Source of the DNA: Kangiellaceae bacterium
Lineage (GTDB): Bacteria > Pseudomonadota > Gammaproteobacteria > Enterobacterales > Kangiellaceae
Assembly: GCA_026196875.1 (NCBI GenBank)
Contig: JAPHTP010000057.1
Location: 1-64,000, forward strand
Direction of reading: 5' to 3'
Length of the DNA: 64,000 nucleotides
A program made the translations under genes and the position numbers. This document shows positions 53,266 through 63,695 of the stretch, one piece after another. The first letter of the stretch is position 1, and each line of letters opens with the position of its first letter. A model generated the notes under the pieces. That model had not been told where the DNA came from. It searched no databases and worked only from the letters and a program-made list of their open reading frames with translations.

Positions 53266-54957
53266 ATGAATTACCTAGTATCAATTTTAATACTATTCAC
53301 CATGATTGGATGTTCTTCCAACACTAGAGAGCCGGAATCCGACAATAATGTTGTATCGCAGACTGTTGCAGATAGGGTGATTACTAATGCAAAAGTTTAT
53401 CTGGGAAAAGACAATTACGCGGCGGCGATCGCTATCAAAGATGGCAAGATTTTGTTCCTCGGAACTGAGCAAGCAGCTCAAGCTTACATTGCGACGGTTA
53501 CAAACGTTATAGACGCAGGCGGCCAATTGGTTTTACCCGGGTTTATCGATAATCACAACCATCTGGGAGAGGGTGGTGAAGTCACCTGCACACCTAGCGC
53601 CGAGTATACCCTGAGCCAACAGGCTCAGTTACTATCGCAATGTGCGCAAAATGTTGAACCGGGCAAATGGATTATTGGTTACGGCAGTGATTATTTGTCG
53701 GAAATGGACGAACAACAAACAACGCCAATTTCAGTGTTAGACGATCTTTTTCCGCAAAATCCTGTGATAATTATGGACTTCACTTCACACGCTCAGTTTG
53801 TTAATTCACTGGCACTGGAAATTGCCGAAATTGATAAATCATCACCAAATCCTATTGGTGGCATTTACATGAAGGATAGTCAGGGGGAGCTAAATGGGAT
53901 CTTACTAGACAATGCAGGTGACCTGGTCATGGAGATGGCGGTTAATAGTATAGAAGGCAAGTTCGATATTTTTGTCGAAGGAATTTTATTTGGTCTAAAA
54001 GAGGCGCGTGAAAACGGAATTACTTCCGTTGGAGACGGGCGAACCTACTGGCGAAGAGGGATGTACGAAGCCTGGAAGCAAGTTGAAAATGATGATTTAT
54101 TGACTGCACGAATTTCCCTTCGGCCCTGGATTTATCCAGACGTTGACAAGCAAGAACAGCTTAATTTTCTGCAGCAGGCATTTCAGAATGACATCAACCA
54201 ACTACTGATAGTCAATCAGGTCAAAATGTATAGTGACGGAGTGCCTGCATACGGAACAGGAAGAGTAATTGAACCTTATGAGTTTACTTGGACTCCCGAG
54301 TTACCAAACGGATTAAATTACATTAGTCAGGTTGCAATGAGTGATTGGTTAACGACTCTTTACGGCATCGGTTATGGAGCGCATATTCATGCCATCGGTG
54401 ACTTAGGCGTTAGGGAATCATTAAATGCAATTGAGCAAGTTCGAAATGGTGGTTCTGTCTTAAAGTACAATATGACCCATTTAGAAATGGTAGATCCGCA
54501 AGATTTGGAAAGATTTCGCGAGCTTAATGTCGACGCCGATTTGCAGTTATCTTTCGCAGCACATAGTCACGCCGAAAGAGCGGAGCATATTGCGCCATTT
54601 ATTGGTACTCAAAGAGCCAATGAAGTTTTATTGACACCGGTAAAAGAACTACAGGAGTCAGGCGCAAATGTTGTGCTGAGTAGCGATTGGACAGTTAATT
54701 CGATTTCGCCGTTAAGTGCTATTTCAATTGCGGTAGAAGAAGGCTCTCTGACAATCGGTGAGGCAATTAATGCTTATACGATTAATCCTGCTAAAGCACT
54801 GGGATTAGAGTCGATTACGGGTTCTATCGAAGTTGGTAAATCTGCAGACATAGTCATACTAGGTACCGACATCACTGAAGCAACACCAGCCAAGGTCAAA
54901 CAAGCGGCCATCAAACTAACAATGTTGCAAGGCGAAATAGTATTTTCGGCTAACTAA
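53266..54957 (+). CDS. Amidohydrolase-family lipoprotein (YtcJ-like)
   Basis: 563 residues with AGGAGA upstream. A lipoprotein signal (YLVSILILFTMIGC) places Cys16 for lipidation. The metal-dependent amidohydrolase fold is seen from GGQLVLPGFIDNHNHLGEGGE (HNH metal ligands), via YGAHIHAIGDLGV and MTHLEMVDPQDLERF, to VVLSSDWTVNSISPL. The end of the composite domain is KALGLESITGSIEVGKSADIVIL. This is the amidohydrolase-3/YtcJ group, which is usually cytosolic; an envelope lipoprotein form is known. The substrate is unknown. It is divergent from the OmpR-type regulator, with a matching operator in its promoter, so it is the best candidate target of that system. Confidence 0.87.
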   Translation: MNYLVSILILFTMIGCSSNTREPESDNNVVSQTVADRVITNAKVYLGKDNYAAAIAIKDGKILFLGTEQAAQAYIATVTNVIDAGGQLVLPGFIDNHNHLGEGGEVTCTPSAEYTLSQQAQLLSQCAQNVEPGKWIIGYGSDYLSEMDEQQTTPISVLDDLFPQNPVIIMDFTSHAQFVNSLALEIAEIDKSSPNPIGGIYMKDSQGELNGILLDNAGDLVMEMAVNSIEGKFDIFVEGILFGLKEARENGITSVGDGRTYWRRGMYEAWKQVENDDLLTARISLRPWIYPDVDKQEQLNFLQQAFQNDINQLLIVNQVKMYSDGVPAYGTGRVIEPYEFTWTPELPNGLNYISQVAMSDWLTTLYGIGYGAHIHAIGDLGVRESLNAIEQVRNGGSVLKYNMTHLEMVDPQDLERFRELNVDADLQLSFAAHSHAERAEHIAPFIGTQRANEVLLTPVKELQESGANVVLSSDWTVNSISPLSAISIAVEEGSLTIGEAINAYTINPAKALGLESITGSIEVGKSADIVILGTDITEATPAKVKQAAIKLTMLQGEIVFSAN

Positions 54958-54974
54958 AGTTTTAAAATATGAAA

Positions 54975-55007
54975 GCTTAGGGCTACAAAGCTGCTGTAGC
55001 CCTAAGC
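54975..55007 (+). terminator. Terminator-like hairpin after the amidohydrolase gene
   Basis: GCTTAGGGCTACA (54975-54987) is the exact reverse complement of TGTAGCCCTAAGC (54995-55007) across a 7-base loop, a 13-bp perfect stem 18 bp past the stop. Heptamer repeats rather than a T-run follow. Confidence 0.6.
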
Positions 55008-55023
55008 CCTAAGCCCTAAGCCC
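55000..55023. repeat. Tandem CCCTAAG heptamer repeat
   Basis: CCCTAAG occurs three times in a row (55000-55006, 55007-55013 and 55014-55020), followed by a partial CCC. It overlaps the 3' arm of the preceding hairpin, so each copy can in principle pair with the TTAGGG of the 5' arm. Confidence 0.8.
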
Positions 55024-55127
55024 AAAACCTATTTGCCCTATTAATACTAAGTGTTAAAATATTCCTAACTCATCAGAAACTTGCTAAACGAAATAAAAGC
55101 AATAATAACATAAGCCCCAAAACTCAA

Positions 55128-55376
55128 ATGTCTAAATTAATCTCTTGTGATATCCACGATTATTTCGAAATTGCTTGCATGCGAAGAGAAAAAGTTCAAA
55201 TTGAAAGCGATGAACTCGAAGAAAAACTGGAAGGTCTAGCTATCGATATTGTTGTAAAGGATCGCCAGGAGTTTATCGTTTTAGACAGTAAAGATGAACG
55301 TCTATTTATCAATTTAAATAGTATTAAGTCTCTTACTTTTTGCTCATCAGGTGAAACGATTCAGATTGCTAAGTAA
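55128..55376 (+). CDS. rof: Rho-binding antiterminator, Rof family
   Basis: 82 residues, near the usual 80-90. The sequence ISCDIHDYFEIACMRREKVQIE matches the conserved opening (INCDDYDxLELAC...) of Rof, the small Sm-like protein that binds Rho and blocks termination. The middle strand block (GLAIDIVVKDRQEFIVLDSKDERLFINLNSIKSLTF) fits as well. There is no strong Shine-Dalgarno ahead of the ATG. Its stop codon lies inside the first of three degenerate 16-bp tandem repeats. It stands alone, and I see no local regulatory site. Confidence 0.8.
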   Translation: MSKLISCDIHDYFEIACMRREKVQIESDELEEKLEGLAIDIVVKDRQEFIVLDSKDERLFINLNSIKSLTFCSSGETIQIAK

Positions 55377-55411
55377 TCAAATTACTAAATAGTCAGATTT
55401 CTAAATAGGGA
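55364..55411. repeat. Three degenerate 16-bp tandem repeats at the rof 3' end
   Basis: Units GATTGCTAAGTAATCA (55364-55379), AATTACTAAATAGTCA (55380-55395) and GATTTCTAAATAGGGA (55396-55411). The common core is ATT-n-CTAA-n-TA. The rof stop is in unit one, and units two and three each carry a stop in the same frame. Confidence 0.6.
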
Positions 55412-55542
55412 CTTTCCTTAATAATGCGTGTTTGCGTATTGAGATTGGATTGGTAAAGTCTTTGTAAACTATTTCGCTTAAGTCTTGTAAATTACTTTTA
55501 GCCGTTTATGATGCAAACTAACCAGTTTGAAGGAGCCCTCAA

Positions 55543-56238
55543 ATGAAAATAAGATTGTTCTGTATTACTTTGTTGATAGTATTAAGCTTCAGCGCATCAG
55601 CTACTTCTCTACAAGTTCCGCATATATCGGTACAAGGAGAAGCAAGCCAGGATGTAACACCAGATGAATTGTATTGGCGCCTATCTGTTCGAAACGAAGC
55701 AAAAGAAACTCAAGATGTTGCCAAACAACATGCCAAGACTGTTGCAAGCGTTATTCGGTATTTACGAAAGCAGGGAATAAAGGAAAAAGACATTCAAACA
55801 ACTAATATGCAATTGTCAGAAAATACCCGTTATCAAAATAACAAAACAGTTAAACTTGGATATTTTGCCAGTAGCCAAATTAGTTTTAAATTAACTGAAC
55901 TGGACAAGTATGTGAAATTTTGGAATGGTCTGGCCCAGTTTAGCCAAGTCAGTATGAACGGGTTTAGTTACTCGCATTCTAAAGCAAAAGAGTTCAAACG
56001 AGATCTACGTATGCGGGCCTTACTCAACGCAAAGGAAAAAGCACGGGAGATGGCAACGGTTTTAGGTGTTAAAGCGGGTTCTCCAATCGCAATTGAAGAA
56101 TATTCAGCGGGCCCGGCTCCTTATCGAATGGAAATGAAACGTGGCGCAATGAGCGCGATGGCTGATACTCAGACTTTATCGGCAGGAACCATTAAGCTTT
56201 CGATGAGCGTGAATGTTGTGTTTCAGCTAAAGGAATAA
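55543..56238 (+). CDS. SIMPL-domain (DUF541) periplasmic protein
   Basis: 231 residues with AAGGAG eight bases before the ATG. A signal peptide (FCITLLIVLSFSASATS) is followed by HISVQGEASQDVTPDELYWRLSVRNEAKETQDV, the first strand and helix of the SIMPL/DUF541 fold. Further family blocks are YLRKQGIKEKDIQTTNMQLSE, the repeated RMRALLNAKEKAREMATVLG, and a terminal strand TIKLSMSVNVVFQL. Such proteins (YggE-like) are periplasmic or membrane-anchored and of unclear function, sometimes linked to oxidative stress. A repeated element lies between it and ppc. Confidence 0.87.
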   Translation: MKIRLFCITLLIVLSFSASATSLQVPHISVQGEASQDVTPDELYWRLSVRNEAKETQDVAKQHAKTVASVIRYLRKQGIKEKDIQTTNMQLSENTRYQNNKTVKLGYFASSQISFKLTELDKYVKFWNGLAQFSQVSMNGFSYSHSKAKEFKRDLRMRALLNAKEKAREMATVLGVKAGSPIAIEEYSAGPAPYRMEMKRGAMSAMADTQTLSAGTIKLSMSVNVVFQLKE

Positions 56239-56270
56239 GTTCGCCCGTTAAACAAATTGCTGGATCTTTT

Positions 56271-56303
56271 TCCCTCTCCCTTTGGGACAAGCTAGGGTGA
56301 GGG
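56271..56303. repeat. REP-like intergenic palindromic element
   Basis: CCCTCTCCCTTTGGGA followed by a GCTAGGGTGAGGG tail. The CCCTCTCCC...GGGTGAGGG consensus is a common dispersed intergenic element in many proteobacterial genomes. The central arm here is decayed (GGGACAAG where GGGAGAGG would be expected). It lies between convergent SIMPL and ppc genes, where it may aid transcript ends. Confidence 0.55.
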
Positions 56304-56375
56304 CAAAAGTAAGCTGCGGAACAAAGATGAAAGTGCTCCGCCAAAATCCTCTGACGCTCATTACCTCGTTAACAA

Positions 56376-59009
56376 CTATCCAGTATTACGCATTCCCGCG
56401 GCAATTCCGGCAATTGTCATCATTAATGCCATTTGTAACTCCTTATCATCCGGATTGGCGCGGGTCCGTTTAAGCAGTTCAATTTGAACAAGATGCAAAG
56501 GCATTAAATAGGGCTCGCGCATCTTAATACTATTTTTATTCCATGGATCTTGTTGCATCAGTTCCTGCGCCTGGTTTAATGACAAAAGCGTTTGTTTATC
56601 TTCTGCTAGTTTATCGCGCAGTGACTCGCCGAATTCTCGTTTGGATTCATCGACAAGTTTTAGATCATACTCTTGTGACAGAACGGGATCCGACTTAACA
56701 AAAACCATTTCTAGCATTGCCAACCGACTCTTAAAAAAGGGCCACTCTTGACGCATTTGTTCAAGTGCTGAACGTGAATCAGTGTTAAGTGCAAAGCGGA
56801 TTGACTCCATTGCTCCCAACCAGGAAGGTAATACCAATCGATTTTGCGACCAGGCAAAAATCCACGGAATAGCGCGTAAACTTTCAACGCCTCCACCCGG
56901 TTTACGTTTTGCGGGGCGGCTGCCAAGAGGTAGATTGCTTAGCTCTTGCTCCGGTGTGGCTTGTCGGAAATAGGGGACAAATTCTGAATTGTGTCTTACT
57001 ACTCCACGATAAATTTCCGTTGCCTGCTTACTTAGTTGTTGCATTAGCTCACGCCATTCAGGTTTTGGTTGCGGTGGCGGCGTTATCAGTGCTTCTAACA
57101 CTGCACTGGCGTAAAGATTTAAGCTACGTACTGCGAGTTTCGGCATGCCGAATTTGTAGCGAATGGTTTCGCCTTGTTCGGTTACCCGCAAGCCTCCTTC
57201 CACGCTTCCCGGTGGTTGGGATAAGATCGCATCATGCGCCGGACCGCCGCCGCGCCCGATGGTGCCGCCTCGTCCGTGGAAGAGTGTCAGGGTAATATCA
57301 AACTCCGCGGCTAGTTCAACCAATCCTTCTTGCGCACTATATTGAGCCCATGCCGCGGACAAAACGCCTGCATCTTTAGCACTGTCAGAATAGCCAATCA
57401 TTATATATTGACGACCTTCAATATAGTTGCGGTACCAATCAAGGGATAATAGTTGCTTAGTTGCGGTATGCGCATTGTTAAGATCATCAAGCGTCTCGAA
57501 TAAAGGCGCCACCGGCATTGCCCAACTGACGCCGCTTTCCTTTAATAATAATTGCACGGCTAATACATCTGAGGCTGAACGAGCCATGGATATAATGTAA
57601 ATGCCAAAGCTGTTTTGATCGTTTTCGGCGATCACATTAATTGAGTCGAGCACTTCCTTAACTTCTTCGCTTGGGCACCAGTTGCGAGGAAATAGCGGTC
57701 TTTTCTCATTAAGTTCTTTTTGCAAAAAAGCAATCTTGTCAGTTTCGTTCCATTGTGCATAGTCTCCAAGCCCCAGATGGCGAGTGAGTTCGCTGATAAC
57801 ATCTTGATGGCGTTCACTATCTTGCCTAATATCTAATTTGAGCAGGCTGGTGCCAAAACAATAGGCACGCAGCAAGGTATCTTTTAGCGCACCATCGGCG
57901 ATAATTTGTAAGCCGCTGAGTTGCAAACTCTGATAGCAAGCTAACAGTGGCTCAAGTAATTGCTGGTTGGAAAAACTGAGTTTTGCGGGGTGAATATTTT
58001 CACCTGACAGTTTGCGCCCAATCCTGGCTCGTAGCTCAATTAATTGGTCGCGTAGCTGGCGTAAGACAATACGGTAAGGTTGTTGCCGGTTTCCACCGGA
58101 TAAAGCGATTAACTCCTCTGTGGCGGGAGAAACTGAAATCTCATCGATTAGCTTTTCCACATCATGGATAAACAGGTCGGCTGCTCGCCAGCGTGACATC
58201 AACAGAACTTCGGCGGTAACTTTGGCCGTCACTCGCGGGTTACCATCACGATCTCCCCCCATCCATGAGGCAATCTTAATTGGGTTTGCATCCAGTGGTA
58301 GATTGATTTGATAATTATCTTGAAGCGAACGGTCGAGTTCTTTTACAAACTGCGGAACGGCTTCCCATAAACTATGTTCAATAACGGCAAAACCCCAGCG
58401 AGCTTCGTCGATTGGGGTTGGCCGTTCATCTCTTATTTTATGGGTATGCCAAGCCTGAGCGATCAATTCCGCAATACGATGTTCCACCCGCTTAGCATCC
58501 TTACCTAGCGCTCGGTTTATATCTAATTGCTCAAGTTGTTCGGCCAGTTCGCGATACTTGTTAATTAAGGTGCGGCGCGTTACTTCGGTTGGATGTGCCG
58601 TGAGTACAAGTTCAATACTTAATTGGTTAACTTTTTCTTTCAGTAGCGACTTATCTACGCCTTCTTCTTTCAGTTGTCGTAAATAGTCGTCGATTGGGTT
58701 GCCTTGATGACAGGCGACGGTATATTGTTCTTCGGTGATATTGGCCAAGTTAAGAAACTGCGAAAACGCACTCGCCACGCGACTTAATTCGTCACCACTC
58801 ATTTGCACAAATTGTGACGCTAACTGTTGTTGGATTTCTTGTTGAGCATCTTGATTCGAGTCTTGAGAAGTAGACTTTCCTAAACGCCGGATTTGCTCAA
58901 TGGTATTCAACCATTCTTCACCCAGATCAGACTTTAAGGTTTCACCCAGCATATCTCCTAGCAGGCGAACACGATCACGTAGACCATCGTACGATAATTC
59001 TTGGCTCAT
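56376..59009 (-). CDS. ppc: Phosphoenolpyruvate carboxylase
   Basis: 877 residues (E. coli 883) from ATG 59009, with GAGAG upstream; a TTG 27 bases earlier is less likely. It adds bicarbonate to phosphoenolpyruvate to form oxaloacetate, replenishing the TCA cycle. Signatures are the catalytic-His site VLTAHPTEVTRRTLINKY, GGDRDGNPRVT, the Arg/Gly loop FHGRGGTIGRGGGPAH and the C-terminal MMTIAGIAAGMRNTG. Domain order is full-length without gaps. It stands alone between the SIMPL gene and the beta-propeller kinase. The 386 bp upstream shows no recognisable operator. Confidence 0.96.
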   Translation of the reverse strand: MSQELSYDGLRDRVRLLGDMLGETLKSDLGEEWLNTIEQIRRLGKSTSQDSNQDAQQEIQQQLASQFVQMSGDELSRVASAFSQFLNLANITEEQYTVACHQGNPIDDYLRQLKEEGVDKSLLKEKVNQLSIELVLTAHPTEVTRRTLINKYRELAEQLEQLDINRALGKDAKRVEHRIAELIAQAWHTHKIRDERPTPIDEARWGFAVIEHSLWEAVPQFVKELDRSLQDNYQINLPLDANPIKIASWMGGDRDGNPRVTAKVTAEVLLMSRWRAADLFIHDVEKLIDEISVSPATEELIALSGGNRQQPYRIVLRQLRDQLIELRARIGRKLSGENIHPAKLSFSNQQLLEPLLACYQSLQLSGLQIIADGALKDTLLRAYCFGTSLLKLDIRQDSERHQDVISELTRHLGLGDYAQWNETDKIAFLQKELNEKRPLFPRNWCPSEEVKEVLDSINVIAENDQNSFGIYIISMARSASDVLAVQLLLKESGVSWAMPVAPLFETLDDLNNAHTATKQLLSLDWYRNYIEGRQYIMIGYSDSAKDAGVLSAAWAQYSAQEGLVELAAEFDITLTLFHGRGGTIGRGGGPAHDAILSQPPGSVEGGLRVTEQGETIRYKFGMPKLAVRSLNLYASAVLEALITPPPQPKPEWRELMQQLSKQATEIYRGVVRHNSEFVPYFRQATPEQELSNLPLGSRPAKRKPGGGVESLRAIPWIFAWSQNRLVLPSWLGAMESIRFALNTDSRSALEQMRQEWPFFKSRLAMLEMVFVKSDPVLSQEYDLKLVDESKREFGESLRDKLAEDKQTLLSLNQAQELMQQDPWNKNSIKMREPYLMPLHLVQIELLKRTRANPDDKELQMALMMTIAGIAAGMRNTG

Positions 59010-59036
59010 TTTGTTACTCTCTATTGTTAGTACCAA

Positions 59037-59395
59037 TTGCTAAAAAGTCGTCGTGTCGCACTGTCGTTTTGATGTCGAGCCTGTGGTTTTTTTGTAGTGG
59101 CTCTTTTTGAAGTCGAAAATCTAAATCGATGTTTAATTGACTGTTAGATTTCCTGGGTACTGGCAAGAATCTAAGTTAATTTGTGGCTAGAGGCAAATAC
59201 TGAATTATTATTAGTGGCACTAGAATTGGAATTGTAATTGCTTAATTGATTAGAATCTCCAGTGATTTTGCTCTTGATAAAGTCAGCGTAAGCTCCCGAT
59301 TTTATTGAGAATTATCTTCCGCCAATCTAATTCACTTAGTGAAGATGCATTTGAAGCTTTATTCTGAAGTTCAGCTTAATCAAAAATGATTTCTA
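59037..59395. other. Intergenic region between ppc and the propeller kinase
   Basis: 359 bp, AT-rich, upstream of ppc and downstream of the kinase. It holds a 13-base perfect palindrome TTCACTTAGTGAA (59331-59343). No U-tracted terminator for the kinase and no convincing ppc promoter pair were found, and no open frame is credible. Confidence 0.45.
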
Positions 59396-62300
59396 CTAGG
59401 TCGAGCAAGTATCAAAGCAACGGCGTAACCAAGGTTTTAAAGCGGATGAGGTTAAATTCTTTTTGAGAACGCCTTGAATAATATCGGCTTCTAAATCTTT
59501 CAGAAAAATAGTTTCATCTTCAGCTGAGCAAATAAGTATTTGTACTTCAGTGTTCTTAGAATTATGTCTAAGTAACCTGCTGGCTTCCAACCCATCCATT
59601 CCGGGCATATACATATCTGCGATCAATATGTCATAACGTTTAGCCGTAAATGCAGTTAATACCTCGTATCCGTTTGAGACAATATCAGGCTCGTAACCCA
59701 GATTCCTAAAAGTGTGCAGAAGAATTTTTTGATTGACTGCATTATCTTCAGCAAGCAATATTTCCATTGGATAAGATACTGCAAAGTCTCGATTGTTTTT
59801 CTTTGGTTGAGGTTGAACTTCGGTTTCCGTCGACATGCCCTGGAGCTTTTTAACGAGGCTTTTAAGTTTTAATGGTTTGAGCAAATAGCCGTCGAAAAGG
59901 CGTTCAATTGCATCCAGGTGACGGTGTGCAGTCTGTGGCGTAGTGAAGAGTAACCAATGAGCGTGACTATCGTTTAGGCTTTCTCGAATACTCTCAATTT
60001 CATTCAGTGAATTAGGATGTAGATCACTGTCATCGATGATAATAAAATCGATTGGCTCCTTACTCAAGCTACTCAGCTCTACTATTGACGTTAAATAACG
60101 AGCTTCAATATCAAAGTTTCGTTCTAATGTTGAAATTAATGCTTTTTGGTTATTGCTTAGACCGATAAAAGCAATTTGTTTTTTATGCAGGTGCGGTCCA
60201 CAAGCGAGATGATTAATTGAAACAAACTCACCGGCCTCTTGCAGCCAAATAGTAAAAAAGAATTCTGTGCCTTGCCCCGGAGTACTGTTGACATCAATAG
60301 TTCCTCCTAGCTTTGAAGCAAGATGTTGCGATATTGAAAGTCCCAAGCCCGTACCGCCGTGTGTTCTACCAATTGAGTTGTCGGCTTGCTTAAAGGCTTC
60401 AAAGACCTGCTTTTGCTTCTCAAGCGGGATCCCTTCTCCTGTATCCCTGACCCTAAAGGTTACCTGATGAGAATGTTCGTGTTCGCCGCAGTGCTCCAGG
60501 ATCACCGAGACTTCACCTTGCTGAGTAAACTTAATTGCGTTTCCAACCAGGTTAACAATTATTTGTCGCAAGCGGGTAGAGTCAGACAAAATTTCCATAG
60601 GAATGTCATCATCGGCAATAAATATGAGTTCGATCGACTTTTTATCTATTTCACTAGAAAAAACGTCGAGCGCATATTCTATGCAGGTTCTTAGGTTGAA
60701 GTGATGATTTTCAAGAGCTAATTCTCCAGCTTCTATTTTGGCGAGGTCAAGAATATCGTTAACTATGTAAAGTAAATTTTCACCGCTCACTTTTATTGCT
60801 TTGGCGTAGCTCCTTTGTTCCTCATTCAACTGACTTTCGGAAAGTAAGGCAACCGAGCCTATTACGCCGTTGATTGGCGTTCGAATTTCATGACTCATCG
60901 TTGCGAGAAAGTTTGATTTTGCCTCGTTAGCCGCCTCAGCCAGTTTTTTTTGCTGATTGGCCAGCGCAACTTTATGGCGTTGCCAAGTAAACCCTCCAAT
61001 GGTTAAAAACAACACGATTGTGTAAATAGAGTATGCCCACCAAGTATGCCATGGGGCTGGCAATATCGTTATACTCAGCTTTGATATACGTTCACTCCAA
61101 AATCCAAATTTATTGGCAAACTTTACTTCAAATTGATAATCGCCCGCAGGTAGTCCGGTGTAAATCGCGAGTCTTCTTTTAGGCGTGGTAATCACCCATT
61201 GATCACTAAACCCTCGCATACGATAGGCAAACTGATTGTTATCTGGATTTAAGTAGTCGAGAGAGGAAAATTCAAGCGAAAACATATTTTGCAGATGATT
61301 CAGTTGAATGTGATCGCCATCTTGAATATTTTTTTGTACTACGGTTTGGTTTTCTCCACCCTCTAGGGAATTGTCATAGATCTGTATGTTAGAAAGCAGC
61401 GCGCGCGAGGGATTAGTTTTTACTTTTACTTCGGCCGGATTAAAGTAATTGACTCCCATCATTCCATAAAAAAGAATAGTGCCGTCTGTTGTCAGGTGGC
61501 TTGCACCGGAGAGAAAGTCGCCCGGCATGGCTCCATCATATTTATCGTAGACAAATGATTGTTTGCTTTTCGGAGAAAAGGAAACAATTTTTCCTGATAT
61601 GGTTAGCCAAAGATTATCCTTGTGATCGATTTCTATTGAGTCAATATTATTGCCAGGCAGATTTTTGGGAGCATTAAAATGTGTAAACTCAAAGCCATTT
61701 TCGCTTTCTGAAACTTGAGTTAAGCCTCCTCCATAGGTGGTCACCCAAATATTCCCTTTTGAGTCTGTCGCGACGCCGGTGGTACCGTTGTACTTTAAGC
61801 TCTGATGGGCATCATCCTTTACAAACCGGTTTACCTTTCCGGTATCAGGGGCGAGCCGATTTAGTCCTTCATGGGTCCCAATCCATAGATAACCTTTTTT
61901 ATCAAATGCAAGAGAGTTAGTCGAAATATTGTTGGAGGTTAGCGTTTGTAAGTCAGATTGTTTTGAGTGATAACTTTTAACATTTCCGTCTCTAATATTA
62001 AGGCAATACACGCCTAAGCCACGAATTCCTATCCACAGTTTACCTTTTGGATCTTCGAGTAAGGCGCTGATGTCTCCCGATGGGATTTGAGGCAAATGTT
62101 CGAGCTTTTGTGATTGAGTATGGTAACGGAATAGCCCTTTATTTGCAGTGCCAATCCAGAGAATCTCTGCCTCATCAAATAAGGTTGAAGTAATTGAAGC
62201 GTCATCCCATTCCGGCAATGAGGTTTGGTCTCTTAAAAATCTCGTGAATTGGTTGTTTTCTCGCTGCCATTTGATAAGTCCCTGGGTTTCGGCTCCCAGC

Positions 62301-63493
62301 CAAATATCTCCATTCGGTGCGCTAGCTGCCGCGCGAATATTCAAGTTGAGTTTCCAGTCCTCGCCATGCGGCTGAACCCAATGAAATGCACGACTGGAAA
62401 TTAAGTGTTTTTGTAATCCTTCCCACCAGGTTCCCACCCATAAATTGTCTTTATCTAAAAGCAGCTTTGTAACATTAATATTTGCCAGGCTAAAAGGGTT
62501 ATCAGAAGAACTTTCCAGTAAAACGATTTGCTCTGACTTTTCATTGAGCGAGTATAGACCGCCTGTAAGTGAGCCAATCCATAAATGCTCATCATCGGCG
62601 CGTAAAATATCGAAAACAATATTGAGTTTATTTTCTGGATAGGTCGAATAAGTGGCCGGAAATCTTTTAACCGTATTGTTTTTTCTGTCGATTCTATTTA
62701 ACCCTGAAGTGTAAGTTCCCACCCAAACAGCATCCTCTTCGATAAGCAAGGAATAGATACGGTTGGAAGCAATTGAGTTAGTGTCATTCGGGTTATGAGT
62801 ATATTTTTTGACAACGCCCTTTTGGGGATCCAGCTGAGTGATCCCGCCAAATTCTTTTTGTCTTGAGAACATGTAACCATGACCGAGCCACAGGTTGCCC
62901 TGTTTATCTTCTTCAATCGTCGCAATATAATCGCTGGCAATTGATGTGTCATCATCGGCATTATGTCGGTAGGATTTAAATTTTAGCTCGTCTCTGTTAA
63001 ACAAATAGAGACCCGCACCGGCGGTACCAATCCATACTCGATTTTGCCGATCAACAAAAACAGCAGTTACATTGTCAGTGCCGATACTTTCAGAATTTTC
63101 TGGGTCGTGTTTAAAATGAGCGAATGAACGGGTGACAGGATCGTATCGGTTTAAACCTCCGGTTTTAGTGCCAATCCAGATCATTCCAAACTGATCCTCT
63201 GCAATACTCCAGATAAAATTTCCTGACAGTGAATTAGGCGAATCCATATCGGCTTTAATGCTATGGAATTGGTACCCATCAAACCAAGCTAAACCATTCT
63301 GTGTACCGACCCAGATTTTTCCTTTTGAATCTTTGATCAACGCCAATATGGTTTCTTGAGGGAGGTTATGGTCAGTGCTGAGTTGCCGAAACATTAGTTT
63401 AGGATCGATTTCCTCTGCAAGACTTTTATGCCCGCCGAGAATGGCGAGAAATGCATAGCAAATAAGACAAATGACTTGAAATCGACTTCGCAT
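59396..63493 (-). CDS. Beta-propeller hybrid histidine kinase: signal peptide, Reg_prop repeats, Y_Y_Y, TM, HisKA, HATPase, pseudoREC, REC
   Basis: 1365 residues from ATG 63493, which gives a clean signal peptide ([20 protein letters not shown]); a TTG 42 bases earlier is possible. The periplasmic part (about 30-790) has many IWVGT/LWIGT-type blades (e.g. [14 protein letters not shown] and [15 protein letters not shown]). They should fold as two seven-bladed propellers and are followed by a Y_Y_Y beta-sandwich. One TM (about 800-820) leads to HisKA ([10 protein letters not shown], His868) and HATPase. A first receiver has lost its acidic pair (IGLSN), and an intact receiver has Asp1293 in IADMYMP. 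There is no Hpt and no DNA-binding domain. Related propeller kinases sense polysaccharide fragments. No partner is adjacent. Confidence 0.9.
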   Translation of the reverse strand: MRSRFQVICLICYAFLAILGGHKSLAEEIDPKLMFRQLSTDHNLPQETILALIKDSKGKIWVGTQNGLAWFDGYQFHSIKADMDSPNSLSGNFIWSIAEDQFGMIWIGTKTGGLNRYDPVTRSFAHFKHDPENSESIGTDNVTAVFVDRQNRVWIGTAGAGLYLFNRDELKFKSYRHNADDDTSIASDYIATIEEDKQGNLWLGHGYMFSRQKEFGGITQLDPQKGVVKKYTHNPNDTNSIASNRIYSLLIEEDAVWVGTYTSGLNRIDRKNNTVKRFPATYSTYPENKLNIVFDILRADDEHLWIGSLTGGLYSLNEKSEQIVLLESSSDNPFSLANINVTKLLLDKDNLWVGTWWEGLQKHLISSRAFHWVQPHGEDWKLNLNIRAAASAPNGDIWLGAETQGLIKWQRENNQFTRFLRDQTSLPEWDDASITSTLFDEAEILWIGTANKGLFRYHTQSQKLEHLPQIPSGDISALLEDPKGKLWIGIRGLGVYCLNIRDGNVKSYHSKQSDLQTLTSNNISTNSLAFDKKGYLWIGTHEGLNRLAPDTGKVNRFVKDDAHQSLKYNGTTGVATDSKGNIWVTTYGGGLTQVSESENGFEFTHFNAPKNLPGNNIDSIEIDHKDNLWLTISGKIVSFSPKSKQSFVYDKYDGAMPGDFLSGASHLTTDGTILFYGMMGVNYFNPAEVKVKTNPSRALLSNIQIYDNSLEGGENQTVVQKNIQDGDHIQLNHLQNMFSLEFSSLDYLNPDNNQFAYRMRGFSDQWVITTPKRRLAIYTGLPAGDYQFEVKFANKFGFWSERISKLSITILPAPWHTWWAYSIYTIVLFLTIGGFTWQRHKVALANQQKKLAEAANEAKSNFLATMSHEIRTPINGVIGSVALLSESQLNEEQRSYAKAIKVSGENLLYIVNDILDLAKIEAGELALENHHFNLRTCIEYALDVFSSEIDKKSIELIFIADDDIPMEILSDSTRLRQIIVNLVGNAIKFTQQGEVSVILEHCGEHEHSHQVTFRVRDTGEGIPLEKQKQVFEAFKQADNSIGRTHGGTGLGLSISQHLASKLGGTIDVNSTPGQGTEFFFTIWLQEAGEFVSINHLACGPHLHKKQIAFIGLSNNQKALISTLERNFDIEARYLTSIVELSSLSKEPIDFIIIDDSDLHPNSLNEIESIRESLNDSHAHWLLFTTPQTAHRHLDAIERLFDGYLLKPLKLKSLVKKLQGMSTETEVQPQPKKNNRDFAVSYPMEILLAEDNAVNQKILLHTFRNLGYEPDIVSNGYEVLTAFTAKRYDILIADMYMPGMDGLEASRLLRHNSKNTEVQILICSAEDETIFLKDLEADIIQGVLKKNLTSSALKPWLRRCFDTCST

Positions 63494-63695
63494 CAGTAAT
63501 ACAGCGTGGTACTTCGAATATTGATAGTTATTCAAGTATAGTTCATTGAGGGATGGTCGTTAGATGGGTCGTCGGAAGGCACAAACTCTTTTTCGGAATG
63601 AAAAACGAACCTGGGAGAATTTCTAATTTTTTCAATTAGTTAGCTTTTTTTATACTGGTTTTTAGCCCGTGTGGGTCAACCGAAATACAGTCTAA

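Noticed and set aside
63600-63660. AT-rich hairpin with T-run as a terminator
   Set aside because: The stem (CTAATT/AATTAG) is weak, and on the strand with the T-run no gene ends upstream of it.
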